Assembly (NCBI GenBank): GCA_023014365.1
Contig: JAEBUN010000007.1
Coordinates: 1,302,001-1,366,000 of the forward strand
Length of the DNA: 64,000 nucleotides
Direction of reading: 5' to 3'
Source: Lepiota brunneoincarnata
Lineage: Eukaryota; Basidiomycota; Agaricomycetes; Agaricales; Agaricaceae
Positions 48,891-60,209 of the stretch are shown one piece after another (within the stretch, counting starts at the first letter, position 1; each line of letters opens with the position of its first letter). Position numbers and translations under genes: made by a program. The notes under the pieces were generated by a model. It saw only the letters and a list, made by a program, of their open reading frames with translations. It was not told the DNA's origin and did no database searches.

Positions 48891-50592
48891 GAGGTGGGCA
48901 AGCGGCTACACCTGCAAAGGCTGCCCTATGCCACCTCTCGTAGGACTCGGAACCCGAACTCGGAACCCGAAATCCAAACTCGGATCAAGAAACTCGGAGC
49001 GCCCAGCTGAACAAAGCCGTTATCATTTCGCGACATATCCCTTTCACTCGAAACCTCTTACATTCCCTAACAAATAAATTTTCACTACTTTTCTATTCCT
49101 TTCCCTGAACTTGAACCATAGCATAAGTTTTCTCCCCATATATAGACTCCTCTGAGCCTCGCATACCACCCCTTTCATCTTTTCTATTCTGTTTTCCCAT
49201 TTCCCTGTTAACGTAGTCGTGAAAACTTCACGATCTCTCCTGTTTCACATTCCTTATTCTCCAGATTTGTTATAGTATAATTATCTCTCGATTTTTCGAT
49301 CCGTTTCGGTACAGAAAACATAGCTAGTACAATAATTTACTTGTATATAAAGTTCCGAGCTCACTTATGGCAGTGATAGTTCCCGATAAATAAATGTCTT
49401 TCGATATGAATAAACGACCATCTTCAATAGATGATATAACTGAAGAGAGAAGATTGGTGTTGGCTGGTCTTCGAGTCACAGCGATCTAGATGATTGCTCA
49501 GGTCGCCAACAGGTCTAATTTCGGGTACATTAGATGATAAGAGGTTTGGCACAGTAGTCATCTCGGACCATCGTATAAAGCGAGGATGTAATCGTTTCGA
49601 GTAATAGCCTGGGCGAGGTCGTAGGACGAAGAAAATTCTGGCACACGACCTGGCCCACTGAGCTCAACATGCACTCTTTTTTTTGTATTCTAGCATTCTA
49701 AAAGTCTACTGGTTTCAGGCTGATAATTTGAATTACCGGATGAACACTGAATATTCTGACCAGGAACACAAGATACGGTAAACTCCAGGCTGTTGTTTGC
49801 ATATCAACCCTGCCCAGGGCGGAAATTCATCGCGACGATATCCTCTCTGGCGACTGATGTAGTTGAAAGGAAACGCATATTCGTCGTAGCACATTCGCCT
49901 ACGGGCCAGGAAGGGATCCCGGATGCAACAGGATTTGAAGGTGACGGAACACCCACAGGCAGATAGTAGTATATGTGGAGAAAAGGTGCTGGATTCTAAT
50001 ATTAATCTCCCTCCAGTTTTGATGGAGTTCCTCCGACAACCTATCGCAAGCGCCGTGCTGGAACTTCTGGCAGGGATTCGACATGGCAAGTTCAGCGGAA
50101 TGTTGTTAGTCGCTATTTCTCTATAACCCACAGTCCGGACCAACGGAATGGCTCCCCGGGAATCTATCCTTCATAACACAGGTAGACTCACTCCAACAAG
50201 TGCCGGGCTCGGCAGTTAGCAATTGGTTCCTCCTCAGATGCTTTCCAATTGGCGATTCTGGTCCCGAACAAGTTTGAACAGTGTGGGCAATCTCTCCTAG
50301 TTAGACAGTTGTGTGCTGCTTGCATGTGTTATAGATCTTGTAGGAGTGACATGCGCAGGTGGTAACATCCTGCAGGCTGTTGGGGTATGATCTACTGCGT
50401 TATAATGAATGTGTACAGGTATATTGAACAATAAAGCAACAACAAAAAGAGTAATTAACAAGGAGAATGTACAGGTTTAGACGTCGAATGTTCAGTGCGT
50501 ACAATGCTCGCGCCTTGATAGTTCGGGTATAGAGGTATAAATCCCATCAACAAGGCGAGACAAAGAGAACCTCAAAGGATAGTCACGAGTGC
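48891..50592. other. Gene-poor stretch, 1.7 kb
   Basis: AT-rich, many short stops in all frames. It contains a degenerate minisatellite at 48944-48998. No gene, RNA or element recognised. Confidence 0.5.
48944..48998. repeat. Degenerate ACTCGGAACCCGA minisatellite
   Basis: ACTCGGAACCCGA occurs twice in tandem, followed by diverged AACTCGG-containing units. Confidence 0.65.
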
Positions 50593-51236
50593 TCAGGCTA
50601 TGGTAAAGCACGAGTCGTCATTGTAAGTCGAACATTGGCGAAGAAAATCACGTACGACGTTCAATCTTCCAGGTCTGGTGAAGGCCCTCCCAGGTCCACC
50701 AGAGTGTGATGGGCGTGCCAGGGACAGTGCTGCCATGCCCGTATAGGTCGATGTTGTAATAGGTAGATGGAACGAAGATGCTGCAAAGCGAACCGAGATG
50801 CGTCACCAATGAGTTACGCCAGCGATCGCGACCGACGAGGAAGCGTCTGATCGAAGGCAAGAAACTTACCGGAACGTGTTCTCGTTGGCATGATCACGCC
50901 AGATATGCCATTCGAAAGGTTCACTAACGCCTACGAGGCCAGTTCCGTCCGCGGGATTGCCCTGAATGCCCAGATACAACCCCGAGGAGACGGAGCGAAT
51001 GGTCCAAGATTTACCAGTCCAGTCGAAGGTCCACTGCTGGTTTGCTCCGCTGTGGTAGGGATAACCAATAACTGCAGCAAGGACGCGTAAGCACAGAACG
51101 CGTCTTGGGGCAGATAGAGAAAAAGAAAAAAAAAACACCCACTGGTTTTGTTGTCCACACCTGATAGGTCAACGACAGTGCCAGCCTTCACATTGGTGAT
51201 CTTGTATGTTTGGCCAGAAACGACTTCGGTGCTCAT
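50593..51236 (-). CDS. Ricin-B-like (beta-trefoil) lectin 1
   Basis: Small cytosolic beta-trefoil lectin of the type abundant in mushrooms, often glycan-binding defence proteins. ATG at 51236; no signal peptide. Landmarks: YKITNV, VDLSG, NQQWTF, IRSVSSGLYLGI, EWHIW, TWKIE, the hydrophobic repeats of the trefoil. Four exons with the same intron positions as the two lectins at 56462 and 58971. The last exon is very short (stop TGA at 50595-50593). The first intron donor does not fit the frame as written: a run of three C on the plus strand at 51138-51140 seems one base too long, or the donor has moved. It has about 140 residues. Carbohydrate specificity is unknown. Confidence 0.75.
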
Positions 51237-52167
51237 GGCTGCTTTCTGTGAAAGAAGGGCGGTAGGTAGGTGCGGGGGGAGAGTGCGTTGGCGTTGCTTG
51301 GAGCGACGAAAATGGGGAGCACGAAGAATTGAGCTACTTTGACGAAGGCCTTATGTATCAGAAGGCAGAGGGCAAGTTTATGTCACTGCTGGCTGGGTTC
51401 TGAGCATTCCGTACGTCATAGAAGAGGTCGCGGTGTGCTGATCGTGGCCATGGAACGCGTGTTATGCCGCCATTAATTCATTTTAGCTCGAGGTCTACTG
51501 ACGGAATAGGCAGGGTTGAACTCTAGAGAGCGCGGTTGATAGTGCGGAAATGCCACGCACAGGCCAGGTGGCGGCAGAATGGGCGTCGACAGACAGGTTT
51601 TTGACTTAGTCCTCAGCCGAAGAATAATTTTTTCCGGTACGGATACGGCCTAGTGGACGTCAGAAGCCTCGGTGCATGTTAAAAACATGGCAGACAGATG
51701 GAACGTGGGCCCTTAGCATCCGATATGAGAGCCGCGTGTTGGTGGAGTTGAACAAAGCCCAGTTGAGGTCACGGAATACTTCATTGTCGTTTTTATCCGC
51801 AGAGGACACTGGATGGGGGAAGACATATGGACGGACAAACCCGAAGACAATGGAACCCAGATGGCAGCCGTGGGAATATGTACCCAGGAGCAGGTGATGG
51901 GTTATGTAAGCAGCGGTGAGAGGCGAGGGTGAGAAATCCCATCGAACCACGAGAGACTCGGCGTTTTTCTCCACAGCTCCTCTCCCGACGACAGCCCAGT
52001 TGCGCACAGCGCAGTTAAGGGCACGCGACTCAAACTACGATACGTTCCTTTCCGACACCGCCAGTACTTATCTCACGCTCGGACCATCAGCCACCACCCC
52101 GTCCACCGCCTTGTGACTAAGTACTACCTCTAGGATACCAACCCTTTAGCTTATATCCATATCCTAT
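51237..52167. other. Divergent intergenic region
   Basis: About 930 bp between lectin 1 (-) and the xylulokinase (+). No gene recognised; the open frames are short. Confidence 0.5.
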
Positions 52168-54989
52168 ATGCCTGCACCTAAATCTGGATCTGCCCTTTTC
52201 CTGGGCATCGAGCTTTCCACGGACCAGTTCCGTGCGTCTATTGTCGATGAGAGTTTGGAGCTTGTGGGCGTCGAGTGTGTCGATTTTGATACCGAACTAC
52301 CAGAGTACCAGTGCGTTTCAGCCTCTCATCTTCTGGGCGCTTCCAACTGATCTTGGCTCGATTAAAGCACACAGGGTGGTATTTTCACAACGCCGGGTGA
52401 TGCATACACTACGCCCGTAGAGATGTGGATCAAAGGCCTGGGTAAGTCCTGTCCTGCAGCCCAAGAATTCAACACACTTTCTCCAAAGTCTGCGTTTATT
52501 TTTGTCCCGATACAATTCCAGCACGTGGTGAATTTGACTACCTTCTCACACGTGATCCACAGACGCGTTACTCGAAAAGCTCGCCAGAAGTCACGACTTG
52601 TCGAGGGTCAGGTCAATTGGCGGCGCGGCTCAAGTAAGTCCTCGCCAATCGTTTCAAAACAGCCGACCCAAACTCACTCTTCACAAGCATGCTTTGGTCT
52701 GGTGGAAATCAACTACCGTTCCTTCTCTTTCTTCTCTGGACCCTAACCTAACCTTCCATTCACATTTCTCTGCGCACACCTTCTCTCTGCCTAACACACC
52801 TATATCTCAGGACACTGCTTCGCACTCCCATGCTCTCGCAATTGAAAATATACTTGGTGGACCCGAAATTATGGCCGCACGTGTTGGTACCTCCGCCACC
52901 CCCTCTATGGTTTCTGCACAGCTCCTACGCGTACGCGAAACTTGGCCACAGGAGGTCTGGGCACGGACTGGACGGATCCAACTTGCAAGCGCGTTCCTTT
53001 CCAGTTTGGTATCTGGAAAATGGATACCTATGGGTGAGGCTGAAGCCTGTGCGACCGGGATGTGGATCCATTCGGGCAATCCCAACGCTGGTGGAGGTCA
53101 AGGTCACTGGGATGAAGGTGTCCTTGATATTGTTGGTGGCGGTCGGGAAGAAGGTCGCCGGGTTCGAGGATGGCTAGGCGACGTTGATACCTCAGGAGGA
53201 GGAAGACGTGTGGGAAATGTCTCTCGATATCTCGTGGAACGCTACCGCTTCGATCCAGGTGCGCAAATCCACAGATCTAAGTTTCCCATTGATTTAAATT
53301 GCTGGTAACAGATGCATTAGTGGCCCCGTTTACGGCTGACTATTTGGCAAATTATCTCTCACTATGTCCATCCTCCAATGATGCAGTACTATCTTTCGGT
53401 CCAATGGATATGTTACTTACGCCCGCACAACATTATATCCCTACACGTCTGTATAATCTATTCCCTCACCCTGCTCAAGACTCCGGTGATAAACGGAGGT
53501 ATATTGCTATTCTTTGTAGCAGGTCGGTTATCCATTATAATCACTATCCCGGAACCCTGTCTGAAATTCCATGCCCCAAACAGGAATGCTGACGTTCCGC
53601 GCGCTTTAGTGCGCGATATGTACACAAAGAGCTGGAGTGCGTTTGATCGCTTGGTTGCCATCGTTCCTCCAGGAGGCTCTATTGGGTAAGCCAATTTGTC
53701 ATTTCCTGGTATCCGTTCGTCCATTCTGATCTCGATCACGGGTCTCTAGGCTCGACGATAAGCTTTTTAGTTTTTGGTATCTTCAAGGCGACAGCTACCC
53801 GTACTCACATGTCAAAGGCATTTATCGCTTCGAGACAGGAATAAAGGTCAACGAATTCAGGGACCTTCGAGCTAATCCACGGTGTCTCCTCGAAAGCCAG
53901 ATTCTCTCTTTTCGAGTTAAGTGGTCGAGAATGATTTCAACAGGTGTGTTGGGCTCGCCCAGAAAAGGAACGGGCGTAAGTCAAACACCGCCACCATTCG
54001 TCCGCTCTCCCTCAACAACCTCGAGCCTGGGATTGCCATTCGACCCTTATGACCATACTCCCCTCCCCGCCCGCGTCATCTCTACAGGAGCCGCAGCCAA
54101 TTTCCCTAGCGTGTCTAATTTGGTCGGAGATGCGTTCAACGCTCCCGTCTTTGTGCCAAACACGCAGGTTGATTCCGCACAAGTCGTGCCACACCGGAAT
54201 GCTCCTGTACAGGGGTTCCCAGGTCGGGCCGCGTTGGGCGGAGCATACGTTGCGAGATGGGTGTGGGGGCGTGAGTGGGGCGCCGGTGGGCTGGGGGTAT
54301 TCGAAGATGAGATGAGGAGGTTGTTGCAAAAGAGATGGGTGGCCACTGGTGGAATGCCGCTGAGAACGAATATTAACGGAGCAGCGGGTGTGACTAGTGG
54401 GCTCTTGGGTCCCGGCGGTACTTCGGGAAGTGGCGCGAACAGCGGGACGAGTACTCCGTTTGGATCTCGTCCTGGTCTGGGGGCAACAGTATTTGAGGAA
54501 GATGAGGAGGAGCTGGAGAGGGAGAGAAATGGAAGGGCCGGACTTGGTATTGGTGGCGGGGCGTACCAACAGTTTGGTGGTGGTGCTGGAGTGAATGTGC
54601 CGCCTGGGTTTGGTATGGACAGTGCACTTACGACGAGGCTGAGAACACAAACTGGGTCGACGGTGGATACGCTTTTGGGCGGCGGGTCACTGAAGACACC
54701 TTCGACAACGTACACGACACCGGACTTGGGGTTGAGCGGCGCGGGTGTGATCAGCCCCGCTGAGTCGACAGGGGGAGGTTCGAGCGGGACGCCTGGATCG
54801 GGTGCTACGCCCGCCCAGTCAACTCCGACACCCTTGACGCCTGTTGTTGCACTGCCGACGTCGGATGCTGAGGCACAGATTGGTTTGGCCAAGGTCGCCG
54901 AGCCAGATGTGGATGCCTTTATGACATATGCTGCGATTGTCCCCGAGTTCTGTCGACTGGAAGGAATGTTGGTCAAGGGTATCGTGTGA
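52168..54989 (+). CDS. XKS1: Xylulokinase (FGGY family)
   Basis: Phosphorylates D-xylulose to xylulose-5-phosphate, feeding pentoses into the pentose phosphate pathway in the cytosol. ATG at 52168; the N-terminal sugar-kinase motif is LFLGIELSTDQFRASIVD. Further landmarks: TTPVEMWIKGLD, IGGAAQHALVWW, GTSATPSMVSAQLLRVRETWPQ, RIQLASAFLSSLVSGKW, the phosphate-2 like SFGPMDMLL region, AFDRLVAIVPPGGSIGLDDKLF, and near the end GGAYVARWVWG. Seven exons join in phase; the first intron ends TAAAG before CACACAGGG. The stop is TGA at 54987-54989. It has about 800 residues, roughly 200 more than usual: a Gly/Ser/Thr/Pro-rich insert (about 54370-54860) sits before the last helix (DAFMTYAAIVPEFCRLEGM). 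The catalytic core seems intact. Confidence 0.9.
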
Positions 54990-56461
54990 CGGCTCGATTC
55001 GGTCATCGTTTTCGTTCGCGAGTCTTGGACTTGTTTTTTTTTTGGTTTGGCAAGGTCTCTCCTACCCCCTTTCAAAATCTGCGCTTCGCCTCGTTCCTGG
55101 ACGCAATACCCTAGCTTTCGTCTTGAACTGATATTCACATACCCGCCTACTCCTAGTATCCGCCTACCCTCTATCCAGAAACAAAAACAGAAAATGTTGG
55201 TGACTGTTGCGGTCACATGTATCTATAGAGCAAAAAAAAACTCGCTTTCTGTCTACGCCTACGCACATACGACTTGCTTAGTTTTGCTCTTTGCCTTGCT
55301 AAATTCCTCCTATTTGCTCAAACTTTGGTCTGTCTTTATTAGGTTATGATTCTTTGTAGGTTATTGCCTGGCTTTCGATTATTTGATACTTTAAATTCCG
55401 GAAGACTATCGTTTGGGATGACGGGTCGGAACTCGGGAAACATTGCATCAAGTAACTGGTCACTTGTCAGCTGATCGTTTGGCCCTTATTATCCGCTGCC
55501 TTGGGTGGGAGAGACTATATGAGTATGGGAGGCAATCGATGACCCCCTCCTTCCATGGCTGGCCCTGGTGGGGAAGGCACAGTCCAAGCACTTGGCGACG
55601 ATGCTACAACGATTACATCCACCTTTGCCTGGCCTGGTCCTCAGAAACTCCATTGGTATGGATGACATCCCTTCTAGTCAACTTCGTTCCCAGACTGACC
55701 GAGATAGCTTTGTAGATGACATGAGGCTTCGGATCATGGCGATTATCGCACCCTCTCATCTAGATGTTTGCGGGTTTCGGTGGTTTTGTTATATATGACT
55801 GAGCTGGCATTTATTGATCTGTTCACAAGCCAATCACTGGTAATGAACATGGCAAGGGACATGGAAACTTGCTCGCGGACGTTGTGTTATTTTTACTCGA
55901 CGATCCTCAGCCATCGCCCCAATTTAATGAAAGAAGGACCGAGATCTTATCAAGCCTGGTATGTCGAGATGTCTTATCGGTGAACTCCAAATACTTGAAC
56001 CCTACCCAGAGCTCCGGCTGTCGTTGAAATGCCCCCCTAAACGTTCGAGGGCTCTGATCTATTTGCTTTCTGGGGGGGGGGAAACTGCCTGCCGGTCCAT
56101 AGGCGATCCATTTGCCGATTGCTCGCATATTGTCGCGGTGGAACGCCCCCCTAGAACAACCCTCTAAGAGATAGAATTCTAGAGCTATACGGTGTTTGAA
56201 GTGTGGCTGAATCATGGGGCTATATGTATGAAAACCCCACTTGCACCATTAGCGAGACTTGATCGAGACGGTTCCAGGAGCGATCTGTGGACCTGCAGAT
56301 ACGGGGAATAGTGGTCTAGTGGACTGATTATGTCTGTCCCGCGTGTATTCTGAACCCACTAGCCCCATGCAAACATCATATGACTTCATAGTGCCGAAAC
56401 TATCTTGAGCATATATATAGAGGGGTGAGCTACGCAGAACACCCCACAGCAGGAAATCACC
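54990..56461. other. Intergenic region upstream of lectin 2
   Basis: About 1.5 kb. The first part holds the xylulokinase 3' flank; from about 55640 the sequence matches the region upstream of lectin 3. No intact gene. Confidence 0.5.
56411..56419 (+). promoter_or_regulatory. TATA box of lectin 2
   Basis: ATATATATA 43-51 bases before the ATG at 56462, preceded by GAAACTATCTTGAGC; the same GAAACTATC...TATATATA arrangement precedes lectin 3. Confidence 0.6.
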
Positions 56462-57117
56462 ATGCCGGTTGAAGTCCAAAGTGAAAAACGCTATAAGCTC
56501 ACCAACGTCAAGAACACCGAACGTGTTCTCGACCTCTCTGGCGCTGATAACCGCTCTGGCACGTTGTTCGCGACTATCGTAGTAGTATACCTAACTGATC
56601 CTCATCGTAGTTATTGGCTACCCATGGAGCGGAGGCGATAACCAAAAGGTTTGTTCCCCACCTACCCCGTTTGCTTCATGAGACTGAGATCTATGGTCAG
56701 TGGCAGATGCACCGTACCCAGAACGGATGGCATATAAAAAATGTCCGTTCTGGCAACTACCTCGCTGTTGAGGGGCAGCGCGATGCCCATGGCAACTATA
56801 ACAACGGTGCAAAGGTCGTTTGCACTCAGGACCAATACGAGTGGCACATCTGGGAGGAGGAAGGGGCTCACAGGTGCGACGATTATATGTTGGCTGTATT
56901 CCTGATTCTGGGCTGATAATCGCGCGGGGATTGTCACCCAGGATTTCTGTTCCCAATGTTAAGAAGAGCCTTGATCTTTCTAATCATGGTGCCGGACCGG
57001 ATATTGAGGTTTGGGGTCAATGGAAGGGACAGAACCAACTCTGGAAATTCGAGGAAGGTCAGTTTCGGAGTGTTCCCTGTTTCAAATTGGGATTCTTACT
57101 CTCGGTTTAGTCTAAGA
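56462..57117 (+). CDS. Ricin-B-like (beta-trefoil) lectin 2
   Basis: Paralogue of the lectin at 58971, without signal peptide. Four exons; the first intron uses a GC donor (GCACGT at 56559) where lectin 3 uses GTACGT. Landmarks: YKLTNV, VLDLSG, WHIKNVRSGNYLAVEG, EWHIW, SLDLSNHG, QLWKFEE. The last exon adds one residue and the stop TAA at 57115-57117. About 140 residues, normal for small mushroom beta-trefoil lectins. The frame is intact. Probably a cytosolic glycan-binding protein; ligand unknown. Confidence 0.8.
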
Positions 57118-57214
57118 TGTAGTACAAATGGAAACGAGGCCCAGCACCGTACGGATTAAAAAGAACGTATTAGTTAGATCTTATCTCATTAGTGAACGCC
57201 AATCAAAACGAGAC

Positions 57215-57300
57215 CCACGTTACCTGTCCACCCCTCTTCTTGTTACAGGATAATCACGGCGGCCAAGGTGATGTCTATCGTACCCGTGGGAAACTTCTGA
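57215..57300 (-). pseudogene. 3' remnant of a GPI-type secreted protein gene
   Basis: The minus strand here matches the last about 80 bases of the gene at 60210-60891 (the C-terminal hydrophobic segment and TAA region), at the same distance after the lectin gene. The rest of that gene is missing, so copy A of the block kept only its tail. Confidence 0.5.
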
Positions 57301-58900
57301 ACCAGTTAGTGCGCGCGATTGCGGCCGCGTAGAGTTGTCCCGTTTCCCCTTGTTTTCCTCTCCTCGGCTTTCCTGACTTACAGGACCTCCAATTGGACCC
57401 TATGCTTTGCGGTACGTTCCAAGATTCACCCCATGTTGAAGCACGCAAACGCGTCCCCGAGACCATGGGACTCAACGCGAGGGTCGAGACTCGACGGCGA
57501 CACAACCCTGCGGTCTCGGCCCTCCTTGCTCGCCACGTAGATATACTCCGTCCACGCTATCGCTCTCTCGGACATGAACATTCAACTACGTAGGATACTA
57601 CTTAACCTAGACCTTTCGTTTAAGACAACTTCTCTCAGTTCTCGTCGTAAACGAGTGCTGAGTTTTTAACCTTTCTTACATGATGCACCACCCCCCTATG
57701 TGCAACCAGTCCCAGATCGAACCAAGACCAAGCCTCCTCCACCTAGCCGGGCCTGCTTGAGACACAGTGACACCCGACCGCACGACGACACTGCAACCCC
57801 GGGCTTAGCGACCCAACATCTCCCATTCCCCTATACCTTCTTTTAATGAGTCTTAATATTTCATGCACTTGGCTTCCGGTGTGCTTCCATATTCGGGGAC
57901 GATGTTTTTGTTTACCCAAGTTCCCTGACTTCGAGTATAGTTGAAAAACTGGTTTGAGGAGCTTGCCCCGGATCACGAGAGGCCACATGAATATGGAATA
58001 TATCAAGCAAGACGCTCCCGAATTCTTTTTTCCGAGAGTGGCCATAGTGTGCAAAGCACATTTCAAGGAATTTTTTAGCGACAGTGCACCCATCGTCACC
58101 CACTGTCACCTACTGTTGTCTGACTAGTCATCAGAAATTTCATTGGTAGGGTCATCCTTTCTGGACAACTTTTTTGTTCCCAGATTGACTGAGGTCTTTT
58201 GTTTGTAGGTAACAAATGAAACCCAGATCACGGTGACCCATCACTCTCTTTTGTGGATATTTGCAATCTCGGTATTGTAGTTTTGCTATTGTGTAGGACC
58301 GAGCGGCATTGATCCGTTCATCAGCCGGCGGAATGCTGGGGGAGGGGGAGCGGGGGGGTAAAACTGCTCGCAAGCGTTATGTTATTTTTCGGTCGATGTT
58401 CCTCAGTATGACCCAATCTATATATCAAACAAGGAAGGAGATCTGCCTTGAGACAACTCATCGGTGCACCTCGTACCCAAAGCTTGCTCAGGGCCTTGGC
58501 TGTCGGCGAAATCCCCTTCCGCCACCCTAAACTTTTGAGGGTCCCGTCTTGTTTTATTTTAGAATGGGGTTACCTGACGGTCCATGTCCATTTCATTCTA
58601 ACTGCTCGAGGAACGAGCGATGCCGTCATTATGGTTGCGGTGGAACGCCGCCAGAACACCTGCCAACCCGGAAGACGTAGGCAGGATCTTGGGTCGTACG
58701 GATCGTTGTTGAATCATGCGCTGTGCTTGTGCTTTCATCGATACTGCCGTTATTGGAGGATTCGATGAGGAGGATCCCGGAGAAACGATCTCTGGGACCC
58801 ACAGGTATTGGTTTTTGTGGACCCACTTTGTTTGTTTCACGTTCATCCTGGATCTCCTGGCTCCACCATATGTTTTTGTAGCACCTGAAACTATCGAAGG

Positions 58901-58908
58901 TATATATA
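58901..58908 (+). promoter_or_regulatory. TATA box of lectin 3
   Basis: TATATATA 63-70 bases before the ATG at 58971, in the same context as the lectin 2 TATA box. Confidence 0.6.
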
Positions 58909-58970
58909 GGGAGAGAATTATCTAGTGGTTCAGCAAACACCCCATAGAACTTAACTTCCACAACACAGAA

Positions 58971-59656
58971 ATGCCTGTTGTTTCGGGTCAAATGCAATTG
59001 CAATTGCAAAGTGGCAAAACCTACAAGCTCACCAACGCCAAGAACCAGAAGCTCGTTCTCGACCTCTCTGGACTTAATAACCGTACCGGTACGTTGTTCG
59101 TAGCCATCGCAGTAGTAACCCAACTGACCCTCACCACAGTCACCGGCCATCCATGGAACGGTGGCAGTAACCAGAAGGTTTGTTTCCAGTTGCCCGTCTG
59201 CTTCATGGTGGGACTAAGATCTATGATTAGTGGCAATTTAGCCGTGCTCAGAACGGTTGGAATATCAAAAACGCCGGGACTGGCCTCTATCTCACCACTC
59301 AGGGGAAGCCAAATGCCCAGGGAGACTTTCCCAACGGCGCACAGGTTGTCTGTGCCCAGGATCCATACGTATGGCACATCTGGCCAGCGCGGACAGATAA
59401 AGCAGAGTATTTCAGGTGCGGGGATCATATGCGGCTGCATTTACTATTCTGGCTGAAACCGCGTTGGGATGTCACCAGGATTTCTGTCCCAAGTGTTAAA
59501 AAGAGCCTTGATCTTTCCCATCATGGTAGTGGACCTGGTGTTGAGCTTTGGGGATCATGGGAGGGACTGAACCAAGTCTGGAAAATCGAGGAAGGTTAGT
59601 TTCGGAGTGGTCTAGTTCAAAAAATAGGGATCCTTACTCTTGGTTTAGCCTCGTAG
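58971..59656 (+). CDS. Ricin-B-like (beta-trefoil) lectin 3
   Basis: Paralogue of lectin 2 (56462) with the same four-exon layout. ATG at 58971 directly after the conserved AACACCCCA leader; no signal peptide. Landmarks: YKLTNAK, LVLDLSGL, WNIKNAGTGLYLTTQG, VWHIW, SLDLSHHG, QVWKIEE. The donor of intron 1 is GTACGT. The stop is TAG at 59654-59656. The frame is intact and the length is about 150 residues. Ligand unknown; small fungal lectins of this fold are often directed at glycans of grazers, but nothing here shows the target. Confidence 0.8.
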
Positions 59657-60209
59657 GAGTCACAAACACGCGTCAAGATGCCCGGATTCAACGGTCAACA
59701 AGTCGAGTGTGTATGCCAACTGGGCCCTGGCACATCCTTTCTTTCTTTTATTCACGGTTTCTTAATCATACTCCACTATGGCCACTCGTAGAGTACCATT
59801 ATATCCCATTATCCTATTTACGTATAAGGAGGGGGCTTCGCCTTCCTGCCACCTCAGTTCTCGCGCACGCCACTGTCATTATGCATTTCTCTATTTAGTG
59901 TACTGAATGCGCTCGTAGATATTATCATCACAAGTAATAAGCAGGAGTTCTCGTGCATGTCTCGAGAGTCTGAGTGCAAGTATAAGTATACAGTACACTT
60001 GGAACTACGATACCACACTAAATACACCGATAATTTGAACAAATCATCGGATTTCTCTGTTTAACTTTATGCCCACTCGATTGGGTCATTGAGCAATCAG
60101 CAACGTATGGATTAACAGCGAGCGTATTAGTTAGATCTTATCTAACTAGTGAATGTCCGATCAAAAAAGCGACCCACATTAACTTCCCCACCAAAAATAC
60201 CCCCTCCTA
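59657..60209. other. Convergent 3' intergenic region
   Basis: 550 bp between lectin 3 (+) and the GPI-type protein (-). AT-rich, no gene recognised. Confidence 0.5.

Larger units (their letters stand above)
47340..48895 (+). repeat. Tandem segmental duplication, unit 2
   Basis: Second unit: unknown gene (47508-47864) then a broken copy of the Cys-rich gene (48582-48890). Downstream of the unknown gene both units keep matching runs such as GGATGTTAGG followed by AAGAG-rich sequence. Confidence 0.68.
55640..57310 (+). repeat. Segmental duplication, copy A (lectin 2 block)
   Basis: Aligns by eye with 58130-60270: shared anchors include CATTGGTA(T/G)G...TTCCCAGA(C/T)TGAC, GTTGTGTTATTTTT/GTTATGTTATTTTT, GCGGTGGAACGCC, the TATA region, the lectin gene and TATTAGTTAGATCTTATCT after it. 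Copies differ by many substitutions and small indels, so the duplication is not recent. Confidence 0.75.
57118..58970. other. Intergenic region between lectins 2 and 3
   Basis: Holds a remnant of the GPI-protein gene (about 57215-57300), an unsupported open frame at 57393-57593, and from about 58130 the duplicated upstream region of lectin 3. A purine-rich GGGGGAGGGGGAGCGGGGGG run lies near 58338-58357. No intact gene. Confidence 0.5.

Noticed and set aside
54047..55216. 389-codon open frame antisense to the xylulokinase
   Set aside because: It lies opposite the GC-rich Gly/Ser insert; base composition keeps the antisense frame open. No domain and no introns that fit.
57393..57593. Plus-strand open frame of 66 codons after lectin 2
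   Set aside because: Plausible composition but no start context, splice chain, paralogue or domain.
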